Shown here: positions 1 through 10,787 of the stretch, piece after piece
Layout: each line of letters begins with the position of its first letter
How positions within the stretch are numbered: the stretch's first letter is position 1
Assembly (NCBI GenBank): GCA_024305745.1
Contig: JAHRBS010000002.1
Coordinates: forward strand, 2,232,001 to 2,296,000
Direction: 5' to 3'
From: Polyporus tsugae
Taxonomy: Eukaryota; Basidiomycota; Agaricomycetes; Polyporales; Polyporaceae
Length of the DNA: 64,000 nucleotides
The notes under the pieces: generated by a model
Database searches by the model: none
What the model saw: only the letters and a program-made list of their open reading frames with translations
What the model was told of the DNA's origin: nothing
Position numbers and translations under genes: made by a program

Positions 1-519
1 AGGGACCGTCGAACCTGGGCAGAATGAGGCGGAGCACTGGGTTGGGTGGGACCAATGTGCGGTGAAGTCTTCCATTCATGTTTCCTATCTGACTACGTGT
101 ATCCATACACTTGACTCGAGCCCTATGTATATTGCAGTGGACCATCCAGGATCCGTATCAGAGTGCAAGCTTTAAATGCGGGGGTGAATATGGCCTTCGT
201 CGCGGCCAGCTGCCTCCAACAGGGGATGTGGCCGGTCGTGCTCAATTTATACAGCCTCTGGCAAGTGGTGGCCATGCTATACAGCCAATTCAAAATATCT
301 TCGGAGGACCCATTTATCAAGATTACAGACTGAGCTCCGTGACGCCATCTGACGATCCTCTTTGTCGTGGAAGTTCCAGTGGAAGCCGATGCCAGTACTC
401 TGAAAATCAACGGATCTCGGCCACCTCCTCTCGCTGAACTTGTGACACACTCGGCCTATGTTACCCCGCCGCGGGAAGTTGCATCACGGTAAAATCCGTT
501 TCTACGTACTCATAGGCGT

Positions 520-680
520 GTCGTGGCCATCCCAACCAAAGCAAAGGAGGAGAAGACAAGGGAATATATCGTAGGGGTTGCGATGTGGATCCCTCTAGGT
601 GTCACCCTCGACTTCAAGCTCCCGACGGTCCTCCGCGCTGGTGTTCACAAAGTGGCCCGGGGTACTGGCAGCAGCTCACA
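520..680 (+). pseudogene. GNAT acetyltransferase relic (copy 1)
   Basis: A short stretch reads as the middle of the GNAT family that occurs five times in this window. It matches the segment VAMWxPxGVxLDFxLPTxxRAGVHKVA of the intact gene at 8274-9317, including the Trp-Ile-Pro-Leu-Gly turn and the following Leu-Asp-Phe. The reading frame then loses the expected Trp-Gly-(L/F)-Thr-Ser end of exon 1. No N-terminal part, acetyl-CoA-binding exon or C-terminal exon can be found nearby. I infer a truncated, non-functional copy. Bases 1-519 hold no other gene that I recognise. Confidence 0.6.
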
Positions 681-1506
681 AGACCCTCCAGGTGGACATC
701 GATATCATAAGCTGGTCTGCTGTCCTCGTCGATTTGCTAGTGATTCCTAGTGACTTTCCAGCCCAATGTCGCGCGCGAACTAGGCAGACGAGCTTGCTTT
801 TCCTCTGCCCGGCAAACACCTTAAGCTTAAGATTGAAACATGACAGACGTGTGCACGGGAAGTCCAAAGACATCGGAACAATGATGGGGGGCCCCAGCTG
901 CGGACTGTTCCGGTATCATGCATCAGGATTTGAGAGGGGGTCTCGAACCATATATAAGGCCCATTCCGGATCCTACTTGTACCCTCCTCCCATGTCCCCC
1001 AGACTCAAGTTAGGGTTCATACACCAGTCATCGCATGCATTTGTTCACGCCGAAACTGGTCGCCGTCATCGTCCGTCCAGATGCCCCTCTCATCCAGTCT
1101 GAGAACTAGAAGTTTGCTTTGCCGACCGACGCGCATGTCTGCAATATGGCTGGATACCAGATAGTCAACACCAGTAACCACAGTGACAGCTAACCATCAG
1201 AACCGGTTGTTGGGAGGCAGATTCACCGTTAGGAGATCAGGACAGCGTTGGCTGACAGTGTCCAGTATGTACGTACTTTCCATTTCCATTGCTCTTTTGC
1301 ATCATCGCAATGCAAAGATCGTCATCCACCCTAGGGGGCCTAGGTGAAAAACAAGCGTCGGCCTACTCGGCCACTTCTCAGGAGGTTACCACGCGCCTAG
1401 CACGACTCCACAAGCCCTCGGTTCCCATAGGCCTTCGAGTGCTCCCGACCCAACTCTCCCAACGACCACGACCAAGACCCCACCGCTGCGCACCCCCCCC
1501 CCGGCC
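681..1506. other. Intergenic region upstream of the SDR gene
   Basis: No gene is recognised here. The last 60 bases before the SDR start are C-rich, with a run of nine C just ahead of the start codon. This is common in basidiomycete 5' leaders. A TATATAAGG-like run lies near 950 and could be a TATA element, but no gene is tied to it. Confidence 0.4.
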
Positions 1507-2605
1507 ATGCAGACCTCCGTGCAGATCACCGTAAACGTCAACGTGCTCAAGTATCTATCCTTACTCGGCGTCGTCCTCGCTATCCCGCACCTCTACCGCA
1601 TCTTCGACTTTTGCTGGCTCTACTTCCTCCGCCCCAGCTCCGTCAAGCGCTACCTCCACGGCAATGCCCCATACGCCATCGTTACGGGGGCGACGGACGG
1701 GATAGGCAAGGCGACGGCGGCGGAGCTGCTCACGCGCGGGTTCAACCTTATTTTGCACGGGAGAAACGAGGCGAAGATGCAGAAGGTTGTGGAGGAGCTG
1801 CGCGCGGCGGTGAAGGGAAAGGGAAAGGCGGACACGGCGGACATCCGGTACTTCCTTGCGGACGCGGCGAAGGGCGGGCACGACTTTGCGAAGCTGGTCG
1901 AGCCGTTCAAGGACCTGCACATCACCGTGGTGATGCACAACGTCGGCGGGTCCGATCTTAACCCTGAGAGGTGTGTGTTTCTTTCTGTTTTTCGCGTGTG
2001 CGACCGGATCTGGCGGCGCCCCAGAGTTGCTATTGTCGGTCTTTGCTGATGTCTGCGCACGCACGCCCAGAATCGACGAGCGCACCGAAGAGTTCATCAT
2101 GGGCGCCGTGAACAAGAACGCGTTCTTCTCCCTCCTGCTCACACGCACGCTCCTGCCGCAGCTGCGCCGTGCCGCGCAGTCGGGGCCCGTGCAGGTCGTC
2201 TTTGTCGGCTCCGTCGCGTGCGACCTCGCGCCGGCGCGCCTGCCGATCTACGCGGCGTCGAAGGGCTTCCTGCAGGCGCTCACGCGGGGGCTGGACAACG
2301 ACGAGCGGTTCTTTGGCGTGCCGACGGGGGTGAGCTTCACGTACCTCGCCGTGGGCGCGGTGCACTCGGACAACCACGACGCGCCGATCCTGCCGAGCCT
2401 GACGGTGCCGACGAGCGCGCGGTTCGGGCGGGCGGCCGTGGAGTCGATCGGGTGCGGGCGGCGGAGGATGGCGCCGTACTACATGCATGCGGTGCAGTCG
2501 TGGTCGGTGGGGGTTATCGGCCAGAGCGTCGTGGACGCGATGAGTGCGCAGGAGATGAAGGGGCTCATTGCGCAGGCGACGAAGGGGAAGGGGAAGGAGA
2601 AGTAA
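1507..2605 (+). CDS. Membrane-anchored short-chain dehydrogenase (KAR / 17-beta-HSD type)
   Basis: Two exons, 1507-1970 and 2071-2605, join in phase across a GT-AG intron (1971-2070) to give 332 aa. A hydrophobic segment at residues 13-30 should anchor the protein in a membrane, probably the ER. The NAD(P)-binding motif TGATDGIG is at 60-67. The catalytic Ser is near 202 and the YAASK motif has Tyr215 and Lys219, so the active site is complete. Anchor plus motifs resemble very-long-chain 3-oxoacyl-CoA reductases and 17-beta-hydroxysteroid dehydrogenases. These use NADPH to reduce a keto group on an acyl or steroid substrate. The C-terminus ends in a Lys/Gly-rich tail. The exact substrate is not readable from sequence, and it may be a fungal paralogue rather than the elongase reductase itself. 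Confidence 0.85.
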
Positions 2606-4300
2606 AAATGTCCCTGGAGTGGGGGATGTATGTTTTGTGTTTGTTTCTTGGTGCAGGTCGTTGTTTTAAATTTTGATTGTACTTTTACATCCTCTTGCAC
2701 TTGTCTGGAGTGCGTCGACGGGCCATGGCTAAGCCGTCTGTGTCGTGAAGGCAATCTCGTCTTGCTCTGCTAGCGTTGCTCATCCAAACACTTTTCACAT
2801 GTAGCCTTCCATATCGGCGTCCCCTACCAGATTGTTATTGTTTTGAAGCGTCACTTGCATGAGCAGCTTTGACTGCTGCATAGCGGCAACAACCAATGAG
2901 GGTGTTACGGCCTCTCTATGAGTAATTATAATTAATACACCGCCAGTGCGCTGCATTGGAAGCGCAGGGCCCCTGGGGGCCCGAAGCTCGTGGGACGCTT
3001 GAGGCTGACCAGTCGACGTCCGGGGGATATAGATCTGTCTACAGGCAGTATTCCCGGCCTGGTGCCTCCTCTTCACAAGGTTCCCGCTCTGTGCCAGCCG
3101 TGACTGGCTTCGCGCACACGTGACCGCGACGCGTCGACACAGACTGAGACTCGGAGCTTGAGCTTGAGGGAAGGTTAAGCATCGACCGAATAGGCAGCGC
3201 TACCGGAGTCTCTGCCTCTGCTCTATCGTCTTGTCTCTCAGCTCCTTTTGCGAGCCGTCGGTTGAGGAGCTTGTCCACCCGGGTCGCAGACTATGAGGTT
3301 TGTCCTACTAACTTGCGCATATATATATATATATTAGTGCACGTATGGATGGCCCAGCGCAGCGCAGACGGCCTGCTAGCTTGTGCGAGGACTAATCAAG
3401 ACCAGGTTTAGGAATTCAAAAGTAATCGAGGAGCAGGTGGCCATGGCTTCTTGTCCTGCATCTGGACAGGCGATCGCACTACTCCCGATGGTCACTGCGT
3501 GAAGGGAGGAATGCAGCAGACGGTATAAAGGTCTGCAGTGGGCCGTCTCACTCCTCAATCGCTCCTCCATCCGTCCCCACTTCCCGTCCGATGAGCCAAC
3601 CCATGGTATGTGTACCTGCCGCCTTGACTGAATCCCCACACACGGATCCTGCTCTCCGTGACCTATGTATATAGTCAGCTACTGATGCTTCACTGTGATA
3701 GCTTGTTTGCTCGCTGCCATCATCGCGCGCTATGTATTCATTCATAGTGTGACTCACCGCGTATCGACGACGTCGGGGCAGCACTCCCGGGAAGGCTAGT
3801 AGGTGACTAGGTCGAAGCTCTGCGCAACTGTGCGATCCTATGCGATGGTACACGTGAGTGATTGTGGGGTTTAGTGACCAGTCAACGATCAGGACTGTCT
3901 AGCTGGAGAGTTGCGAGGCGGAGTGGACGAAAGAGGCAAAGGTCGCGCGAGCGTCGGGCAGTGTCGCGCTGACCACGTGCGGGGTTCCACGCACTTTGAA
4001 CTTGGCGCTTCCCCGCCGTCTTTGCTTGTGCTTTGGGCTACCACCGTCCCCTCCCTCTCCTTCCCCTTCTTTCCGCCTCTCCTTACCCCCTCCACACCTT
4101 CCGACACTCACGCAAAGCACCACACACATTATCCCTAAATAACTTCTGGTGAGCTCCGTTTCCGCCTCACAGTCCGCTCTATCGCCAAGAAACAAACTCA
4201 CCCTTCTCTTCGATAGCATCCACGCATAACTCACGTTCTCTACCAACACCGTCTTGACTACATCCCGTTCACGACATTCGCCTCCAACCCGCCTTTGGTC
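2606..4300. other. Intergenic region, about 1.7 kb
   Basis: This holds the 3' end of the SDR transcript and the promoter of the next gene. A TATAAA at about 3524, followed by a CT-rich stretch and an ATG at 3591, looks promoter-like. I could not chain a convincing protein from it. The region 4040-4130 is strongly pyrimidine-rich on the plus strand, typical of the leader of the gene at 4301. Confidence 0.4.
3319..3335. repeat. (AT)n microsatellite
   Basis: About eight AT units in a row. No function is visible. Confidence 0.9.
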
Positions 4301-7064
4301 ATGGCTGCGCCTACCCAGGTGCTCCCCTCATGGCTTACCCTCTCAACTACTCTCGTCACTCTTCCAGACGGCAGCCTCTCCACGTCGTCGACTATCTTGC
4401 GATTGCCACTGACCTATTATGGCCCTAGTGTGAGTGCATCATCATCGCTTTCGTTTGAAGCCGTTCCTGCCGGATATTCACTTTGCATTCTAGATACCGC
4501 TGGGTACCGATGGAGTCTGGACATATGGCGGTTTGACATCCCCACCATTGACGACTTCTCCTTCAACTTCTGCGACACCTACATCTACCTCCTCTGTAAG
4601 CTCCGTCATAACTTCCGCTCCCTCAGCATCGGCTACACTTGCTCCGACGTCCACGTCCGCTTCCAGCTCGTCCACGTCCGCTTCCAGCTTGTCCACGTCA
4701 ACTTCAGCGATCCCTACGACATCTCCTGCAGCTGGGGCCTCGCATGGCATCTCTCCATCCGTTCTTGGCGCAATCTTGGGGAGCATTCTGGGGACCCTTC
4801 TCCTCCTCATCCTCGTCGTAATCATCTTCCTACTCTGCAAAAGCCGCCGCCGCCGCCGTCGTCGTCAGTCGGACGCCATAGATCCCTCGTCCAGTTTCTG
4901 GAACCGCTCCACGACGATGCAGTCCCTGCGCCATAGCCATCAACCAATCTGGACGGGATGGGAGTCGGTTGATCCCCACGAAGCCGATCCTACCCCCTAC
5001 GTAGGCGAAGGGTCCCCACGCGAAAGCGGCGACGAGGCAGATCCCTTCCTCACACGAGGGAGCGTTCGCAGCGGCACAGAGGCTGGTCATGCCCGCACAG
5101 ACACGGACACGCTCGTTAGCCTTCCCGCGATCGCACGGACGGAGGCGACATCGTCCCACCGTTCCAAGACCAAGCTGGGCGAGCCTATCATTCCTCGTGA
5201 CGTCCAGCTGCGCATGGGCGAGGAGATGGCGGACGTTCCTCCGTATCCGAGCATCCGGGTGGTTGAGCGTCGGCCGTCGACCGACGTCGAATCACCGCTC
5301 CTCCCCCCACGCCCTATAGATCCCGACAGCCTAGGCATGTCTGGGCGGCGTCCGTCACTGGCTGAAAAGCGCTCTATTGGATCGGAGAAGTCGCTAGGAA
5401 GCTTTGATCCTCAGGAAGCTGAGGGGGCGGAGATGCTTACCGCCCGGCGCGTCAGGGTGGGGCCACTTCAGCCTGGGATCCCTGCGGCAAGCACGAGCAT
5501 CGCTGCCCCGAACCTGCTGGGGCTCGATCGTCTCGCTGCCAATCTTCCACGGATGAGCTGGTTTAGGCGTATGTCATCACAATTCGTCCCGCGTAGTGAA
5601 CAGGACGCCGCCTCTCCGTCCGATTCGTACACACGGACGCCACCCCGTCACGGTTCACGATCTCGCCCTGGTTCTCAATCTCGTCCTGGTTCATTCGCAC
5701 GTGTCTCGACCCATGAGCCGACGAGTCCCACAACGGACAGCTTCGGGCGCAGACTGAGGCACCAGGATTCCGGGCTTGCATTCGGCGCTGCGGGAGAACG
5801 ACCCATCTCTGCTGTTAGCGGGGCTAGTGCGGCTAGCGGCAACACGGTCTTCTTCGACGCTCGTTCGCGACCTGTAAGCTCAATGGGCACGCACTCGACG
5901 CAAGGTTCTGGCTCGACGCAGCTTCCTCCTGTGCCTCCGATGCCTGCGGCACACCACCCTCAACCTTCACCACTGCAGCGCGAGTTTCGCCAGTCGACGT
6001 CTTCGAATGGACACAGCAACGAGCACCTTGCTCCGGACAACCCGCCGACATATGAGGCTGCAACACGCCCACAGTCGATGGTTGCGATGGAATACCCAAA
6101 TATCGACGTACTGGACTTGCCTGCTCCCCGACCCGCGTCCCCGTTCAGCGCTGCATCCGGCTCACGTAGCATTCCGCCAGGGCTGCCAAACGTTAGCGTC
6201 TGGCGGAACTCGATGGTGAGCAGCTCGGCTGGCCCGACCACTGCAGTCGACAGCACGTCCGGGATCGGAATCAACCTTGATGTGCTGGACGAGGCACCTC
6301 CAACGGCGGACAATGGCTGGTCGAGCTTGTCCGGTGGTGGTGGCGGTCGACAACTGGGGAGGAGGTTGACTTTTGGCATAGTGAGTTGTTCCTCCTCGTG
6401 CCCAGTAATTTTTGATGCTGGTTTCTGACTATGTTTCTGCTCTTCGTCGTTCCAGCCCATGGTCGTCCAGCCTCGGGATATGTTCGAGTCAGAGCGTGGA
6501 TCGCTGCACTCGATGCGATCCCACCTGAGCCCGTATTCGTCCAGGAGTCCAACAGGCTCTGCGGCCGCGTCCTCGCACACGTTGAGCGGCTCGGGCTCCT
6601 CGCGACCTTCGGCGTCGATTCGTTCACATTCTCGCGGCCAGACGGGCAGCAGCGGACAGTCGCTTGCGCACTCGGCCTCAACCTCCTTCGATGACCACCG
6701 GCCTGGCCGTCGGCGTGTGCTGGTGGGAGAGGTCGCTGCGCCACTCTCAGCGGTCATGTCTAGCTTCCCGCATTCGATCTCTCCGCCTTCATCAAGCAGC
6801 CATGGCGAGGACGTCATGGGTCCTCTACGAGTTTTCCCCGCCAACGCGCCCCTATACGTATCCATGCCGGTTCCGACGCTGCCCATGCCAGCTGCAGTTG
6901 CGGTTTCGGGCACGATGACCTCGCGTGCGACCACGGACGAGAGCTTGACAGACCTGAGCGTGACCACGACGCAGACGGACCCGATTACGGGCACGGTCAT
7001 GCACTTCCCAAGGCTCCCCTTACGGAGCGGGAATGAGCGTGTTCGTGACGATGCGCTATGGTAA
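4301..7064 (+). CDS. Single-pass membrane protein with Ser/Thr-rich ectodomain and long cytoplasmic tail
   Basis: Three exons (4301-4429, 4494-6380, 6456-7064), all joined in phase 0, give 874 aa. After a short N-terminus comes a Ser/Thr/Pro-rich stretch (about residues 60-120), a likely O-glycosylated stalk. A strongly hydrophobic helix (GAILGSILGTLLLLILVVII) follows, then Cys and a run of seven to eight Arg, the classic stop-transfer signal. The tail of about 700 residues is Ser/Pro/Arg-rich, low in complexity and probably disordered and phosphorylated. The arrangement recalls fungal wall-stress sensors and other mucin-like membrane proteins common in Agaricomycetes, but no WSC or other domain is visible. 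There is no clear cleavable signal peptide; the TM helix may act as the signal anchor. Function is unknown. A first Met at 4301 is chosen because the in-frame codons before it contain no other ATG. Confidence 0.75.
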
Positions 7065-8273
7065 ACGCGGTCCTGGTCCTGACCCATTTGCGCGGACCCT
7101 GGACTGGTCCCCGTGCGCGTCCGATGTCTTGTGCTCTCTCTTTCGCCCGTTGCATGGACGCTGCTGCTCTGTTCTGTCTGCTTACCTGGCTGTCGTGCTG
7201 TTGGACTATTCCGCTGCTGTCGTGTGCGATGTGTCCCGTTTCTTGTGGGCATGTGTGGACTTGGACTTGGTTGTTAGAGCTCAGCGGCGCCGGCGTAGGT
7301 CGACCGCCGCCGGGCATGGCTCCTGCTTACACTACGTTACCACCCCCTTTCCATGTAAAATTATCCCCTTCCGCTTCGGTCCGTCATCCTCCCTCTTCTT
7401 CGACCCGCGTTCGTACCACACACTATCCACTCCCGCCTGCCCTGCCCTCCTCGTTGCCCCCCCATCCCTCTTTCATGCGATACCTGGCCTGGCAGGCGGG
7501 ACATACCGCCGTTTGCTGCTATTCATTGACGATGCGCTCCTACCCTCACCCTACCCGCCGACATTCCTAGCCCGCGATACCTGCTCATGCTACATACCTC
7601 GATTTCATTTGCGACACACGCCCTATCCCCTTCGAATTCCCCCGCCGACCATTCTCGCCGCCCCACATCATCATCTCACGTCACGTTTGTATCTACTATA
7701 CATATATCTCCTGCTCTGCTCTGCCCTGCCGCTCACGACCCCCGTTATGATTATGACCTCGCCCGAATCCTATGCTCTTCTCTGGGGTTGTGATGATTTC
7801 TGACCATGGGGGTGCGAGTGCGAGTGCGTGCTACGTAGTATTTTGCTTCGTGGGCTCGTCGTCACTTGAGGTGATAAATAATTTGGACTGCAGTGCTCAA
7901 GCTGCTCTGGATCCATACGCTGAGACGGTGGCGTATAAGCACTCAACACAGGTATGTATTGGGTAATGTCATGGCGCGGGCTCCGAACGACGGCCGTTGT
8001 CGATGATCTGAGACCTGCACGAAACAATGCATGATTATTCTTACTCGAGCAGGCCCCAGCCGCGCACTGCGCACCGAACTCATCGGTCGTTCTCGGTCGT
8101 CGTATGTACTTCGGCAGAGGAAGTCGTGCTTGCCTGTTATTATTCCCTTTGGTCCAGTTTGCGTGACAAACGAGCATGATGCGGCAAACAGTGTAAGTAC
8201 TCATACAGAACCAACCTTAGTTGTAGTCGTTAGTCACCAGCGAGGTAGAGACGACCTAAGTTGGCCTACTAGT
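7065..8273. other. Intergenic region between convergent genes
   Basis: This lies between the 3' ends of the membrane-protein gene (plus) and the GNAT gene (minus). The plus strand is very pyrimidine-rich from 7340 to 7750. No gene is recognised. Confidence 0.4.
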
Positions 8274-9317
8274 CTACGACGTCCACTGGAGAGGGTTATG
8301 TGAGTTCGCGGTCTCCCTGGCGAATAAATCGGGACGTGCCTTGATCATGACGAACTCCGGGACACCTATAGCGGCTTCACCGCGCGCCTTGATGCCGTTC
8401 GCGTCGACCTCGCCGACACCGACTATATGCGTCTCGACGAGCTAGCAAAACGGGAGTCGTGTTAATAAACGGGGTGCGTGTGACGCGGGAAAGAATGAAG
8501 AATGAAGACAGACCTCGAAACCGAAGTGCTCATATATGTCCTTGTTCCGGGGCTTGGAGGCGGTGAGGTGAATGGGTTTCGGAGAGGCGCGGCGGAAGCC
8601 CGCTTTGAAGAGCATAGAGGAGTAGCCTAGCCATTCCCGGCATCAACCCGCGTGAGCCATCGCACATCGGAGGGAGCGGAGCTCGAACAGTACCTGCACC
8701 CTGTTGGTCTGGGTCAACGGCTATCATAAAGACATGCCAACTGTCCGCTCGGTCGAGGTTACGGGCCTTGAACTCCCTTGCTAGCGTTCCCTCGACCGCC
8801 GACGTGTAGTCTCCACCTAGCCTCTGTTGGCACGCCGTGAGCTATATGTGCGGGCTTGTCGGAAGGTGGACCGGTACGGATACCGTACCTTGATGCTAGT
8901 GAGTCCCCAGCTGAACGCGACTTTGTGGACACCAGCGCGGAAGATCGTCGGGAGGCTGAAGTCGAGGGAGACCCCTGGGGGAAGCCACATAGCCACCGCT
9001 GCAATCCGTTCCTTTGAGTCTTTCCTTGCATCTGGGTTCGCAGATGAGTCATCGTGGTCGGCGGGGATGGCCACTACGTCTACGTTGCCGCTGACGAGCA
9101 TCGGGAGCTTCAGCATCGCACCCATGAAAACGCGCAGCGCCTGGATGGTCTTCTGCTCGGATGGAGTGGGGTTTGCTGGATCCTTGACGAGAGCCGAAAC
9201 AGCACCATAGAAGCACATTGTGGGATCGTTCACGAATGCGCGGGTGAGGACGTCCGTGATTGCGGATGTCTCTGACGGCTTCGCGGCGCGGACATAGGCG
9301 TTGGGATGTCGGAGCAT
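8274..9317 (-). CDS. GNAT-family N-acetyltransferase (copy 2, intact)
   Basis: Four exons on the minus strand, 9317-8889, 8823-8694, 8626-8514 and 8441-8274, join in phase to give 279 aa. Exon 1 holds the substrate-side half, with VRAAKPSE and DVLTRAFVNDP near the N-terminus. Exon 2 ends in the acetyl-CoA-binding segment (SWHVFMIAVDPDQQGAG). Exon 3 continues it with GYSSMLFKAGF and then the typical Asn-Lys-Asp-Ile-Tyr-Glu-His-Phe-Gly-Phe end of a GNAT fold. It should transfer acetyl from acetyl-CoA to an amine; the substrate is unknown. All splice positions match those of the paralogue at 49192-50213. No domain is missing, so this is probably a working gene. Its neighbours are a degraded copy just upstream on the same strand and the converging membrane-protein gene. 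Confidence 0.85.
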
Positions 9318-9877
9318 GGTGTAAACGGAATGATTTGGGCCGAACGAAGGTGGACCTTCTGAGACATTATATCGTGGTCCAATTCACGAGTTAGTCAGGG
9401 ACTCGTGGACGCCTTCACGTACATCCGCAGTTTTCCCCGGCGTGTCTTGAATGGGGCGCAGTTTGGAACGGATATGTTCAGGCAGGTGATAAGTAGAGAC
9501 CTGGTTTCTCGGAGCATCTTGGTTGGTTCGCAGTTTGTAGCCTCCGTAGCCGACCATATCCCGGTATAAGTAGGGACGGACTTTCCCGCGCAACGACTTT
9601 GAGGGTCTGGCGCAGTCAAGGCACAGTGCGCACTTGCCTTAAAGATCGCGCAGTAAGACGGGGCCCGGGAAGATGACAAGAGGTGTTTGACTCGACATAG
9701 GGCTTTATGCACACCTATGACAGTCGAATCAGAAGAAAGAACATGGAATGGAGAGCTAGAAACCGTACGCACATCATACGTGCACAACCCACAAGCCCAA
9801 GCCAATCCCGTGGATATTCCAGGCCAAGCGACGTCGCTAGCTCTCGGCTGGATCCCTCTGCGCCTCACCGTCACCTT
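9318..9877. other. Region between GNAT copies 2 and 3
   Basis: This contains the promoter side of copy 2. On the minus strand, 9384-9593 stays open but matches nothing that I know and lacks the later exons expected for copy 3. I see no other gene. Confidence 0.35.
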
Positions 9878-10178
9878 GGCACCTGTCAAGCCCCAGATCC
9901 AGAGGCTCCCCGGGAGGAAATCAGATTGCAACCGCCATGATTTTCTCCTCTCCACCCTGGCCTTGGGAAGGGCCCGGTACAACATCGACAAAGCCTCCGA
10001 CGAGGAAGGTGGCTTTGACGGTCGCCGTCTGGAACCATTTCTGGTTCCGTATGGTCTTGTGTTGGGACGGAGTGCCCGGATGGTATAGATCCCTAAGCAG
10101 CTCCTTGATGCCACCGAACCAGTTTATCGCGGCGCGGACGCGAGCATCAGGGTGCCGGCCGGAGTCCGACTCGGACAT
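9878..10178 (-). pseudogene. GNAT acetyltransferase pseudogene (copy 3)
   Basis: The minus strand opens with MSESDSGRHPDARVRAA, which fits the family N-terminus. It then jumps straight to NWFGGIKELLRD, losing about 20 residues (the DVLTRAFVNDP region). Near 9921-9923 the conserved Ile-Trp-Phe-Pro-Pro-Gly is broken by TGA in place of the Trp codon. Another deletion removes the MKFLRAGLLKVIRGWG part before Leu-Thr-Gly-Ala-Lys. No acetyl-CoA-binding exon follows. It is closest to copy 4 (42.7-43.7 kb), sharing its KTIRNxxWFQTA and LVGGFVDVV segments. I infer a dead copy. Confidence 0.8.
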
Positions 10179-10787
10179 GTCACTGGAAAGAAAAGAAAGG
10201 TATGTATCAATTTGCGACGACCGCTACCGTTGGCTTTATAACCCACCGGTTCCGCTGGGCATTACTAGTCTAGCCTACTCCGATCAGCACCGCGGCAGGG
10301 AAGTGCAGGCAGACGTCGACATAGGCACAGGCTGAGGCCTGACGTAGCTGAGCGAGCCACCTGCACGATCGGGGTCCAATCGGGGTTGCACTAAGGAACT
10401 TTCGGAGTTTGAATGTCAGGCGTACGAGGGTAAGTCGTAAGTCGGTTCGTCCATATACAAGCTTCTGTATACATCAGATATTCGTACGAATCCACCAGAT
10501 CAATAAATACAATCCACGCCGGACACCCTGTGCAAACCCAACACTACGCCGCGCGCTCTACAACGAGATCCTGTGGCTCCAGAGTCCATACACCGATGCA
10601 ATTCTAGTATACATAGAATACGGACGATTACGCGAGCATGACGACGTATCCCTCTATCTATTGTGCTCTGAGTCTAATGCTTAAACGAGTGGTAGCTGGT
10701 AACTGGTAAACGGATAGTTGATGGTAACCAAGAATACGTGACATATATACGTACACAGTGCGACTCCGCGACGCACCTTCGGAACGC
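10179..10787. other. Intergenic region
   Basis: No gene is recognised. It lies between the start of the dead GNAT copy and the 3' end of the MFS gene. Confidence 0.4.

Noticed and set aside
2030..2488. Minus-strand open frames opposite the SDR gene
   Set aside because: Arg/His-rich products from the antisense of GC-rich codons; the plus strand has all SDR motifs.
3524..3800. Small secreted peptide or pheromone gene after the TATAAA at 3524
   Set aside because: The short ATG frame leads to no CaaX end and no convincing exon chain.
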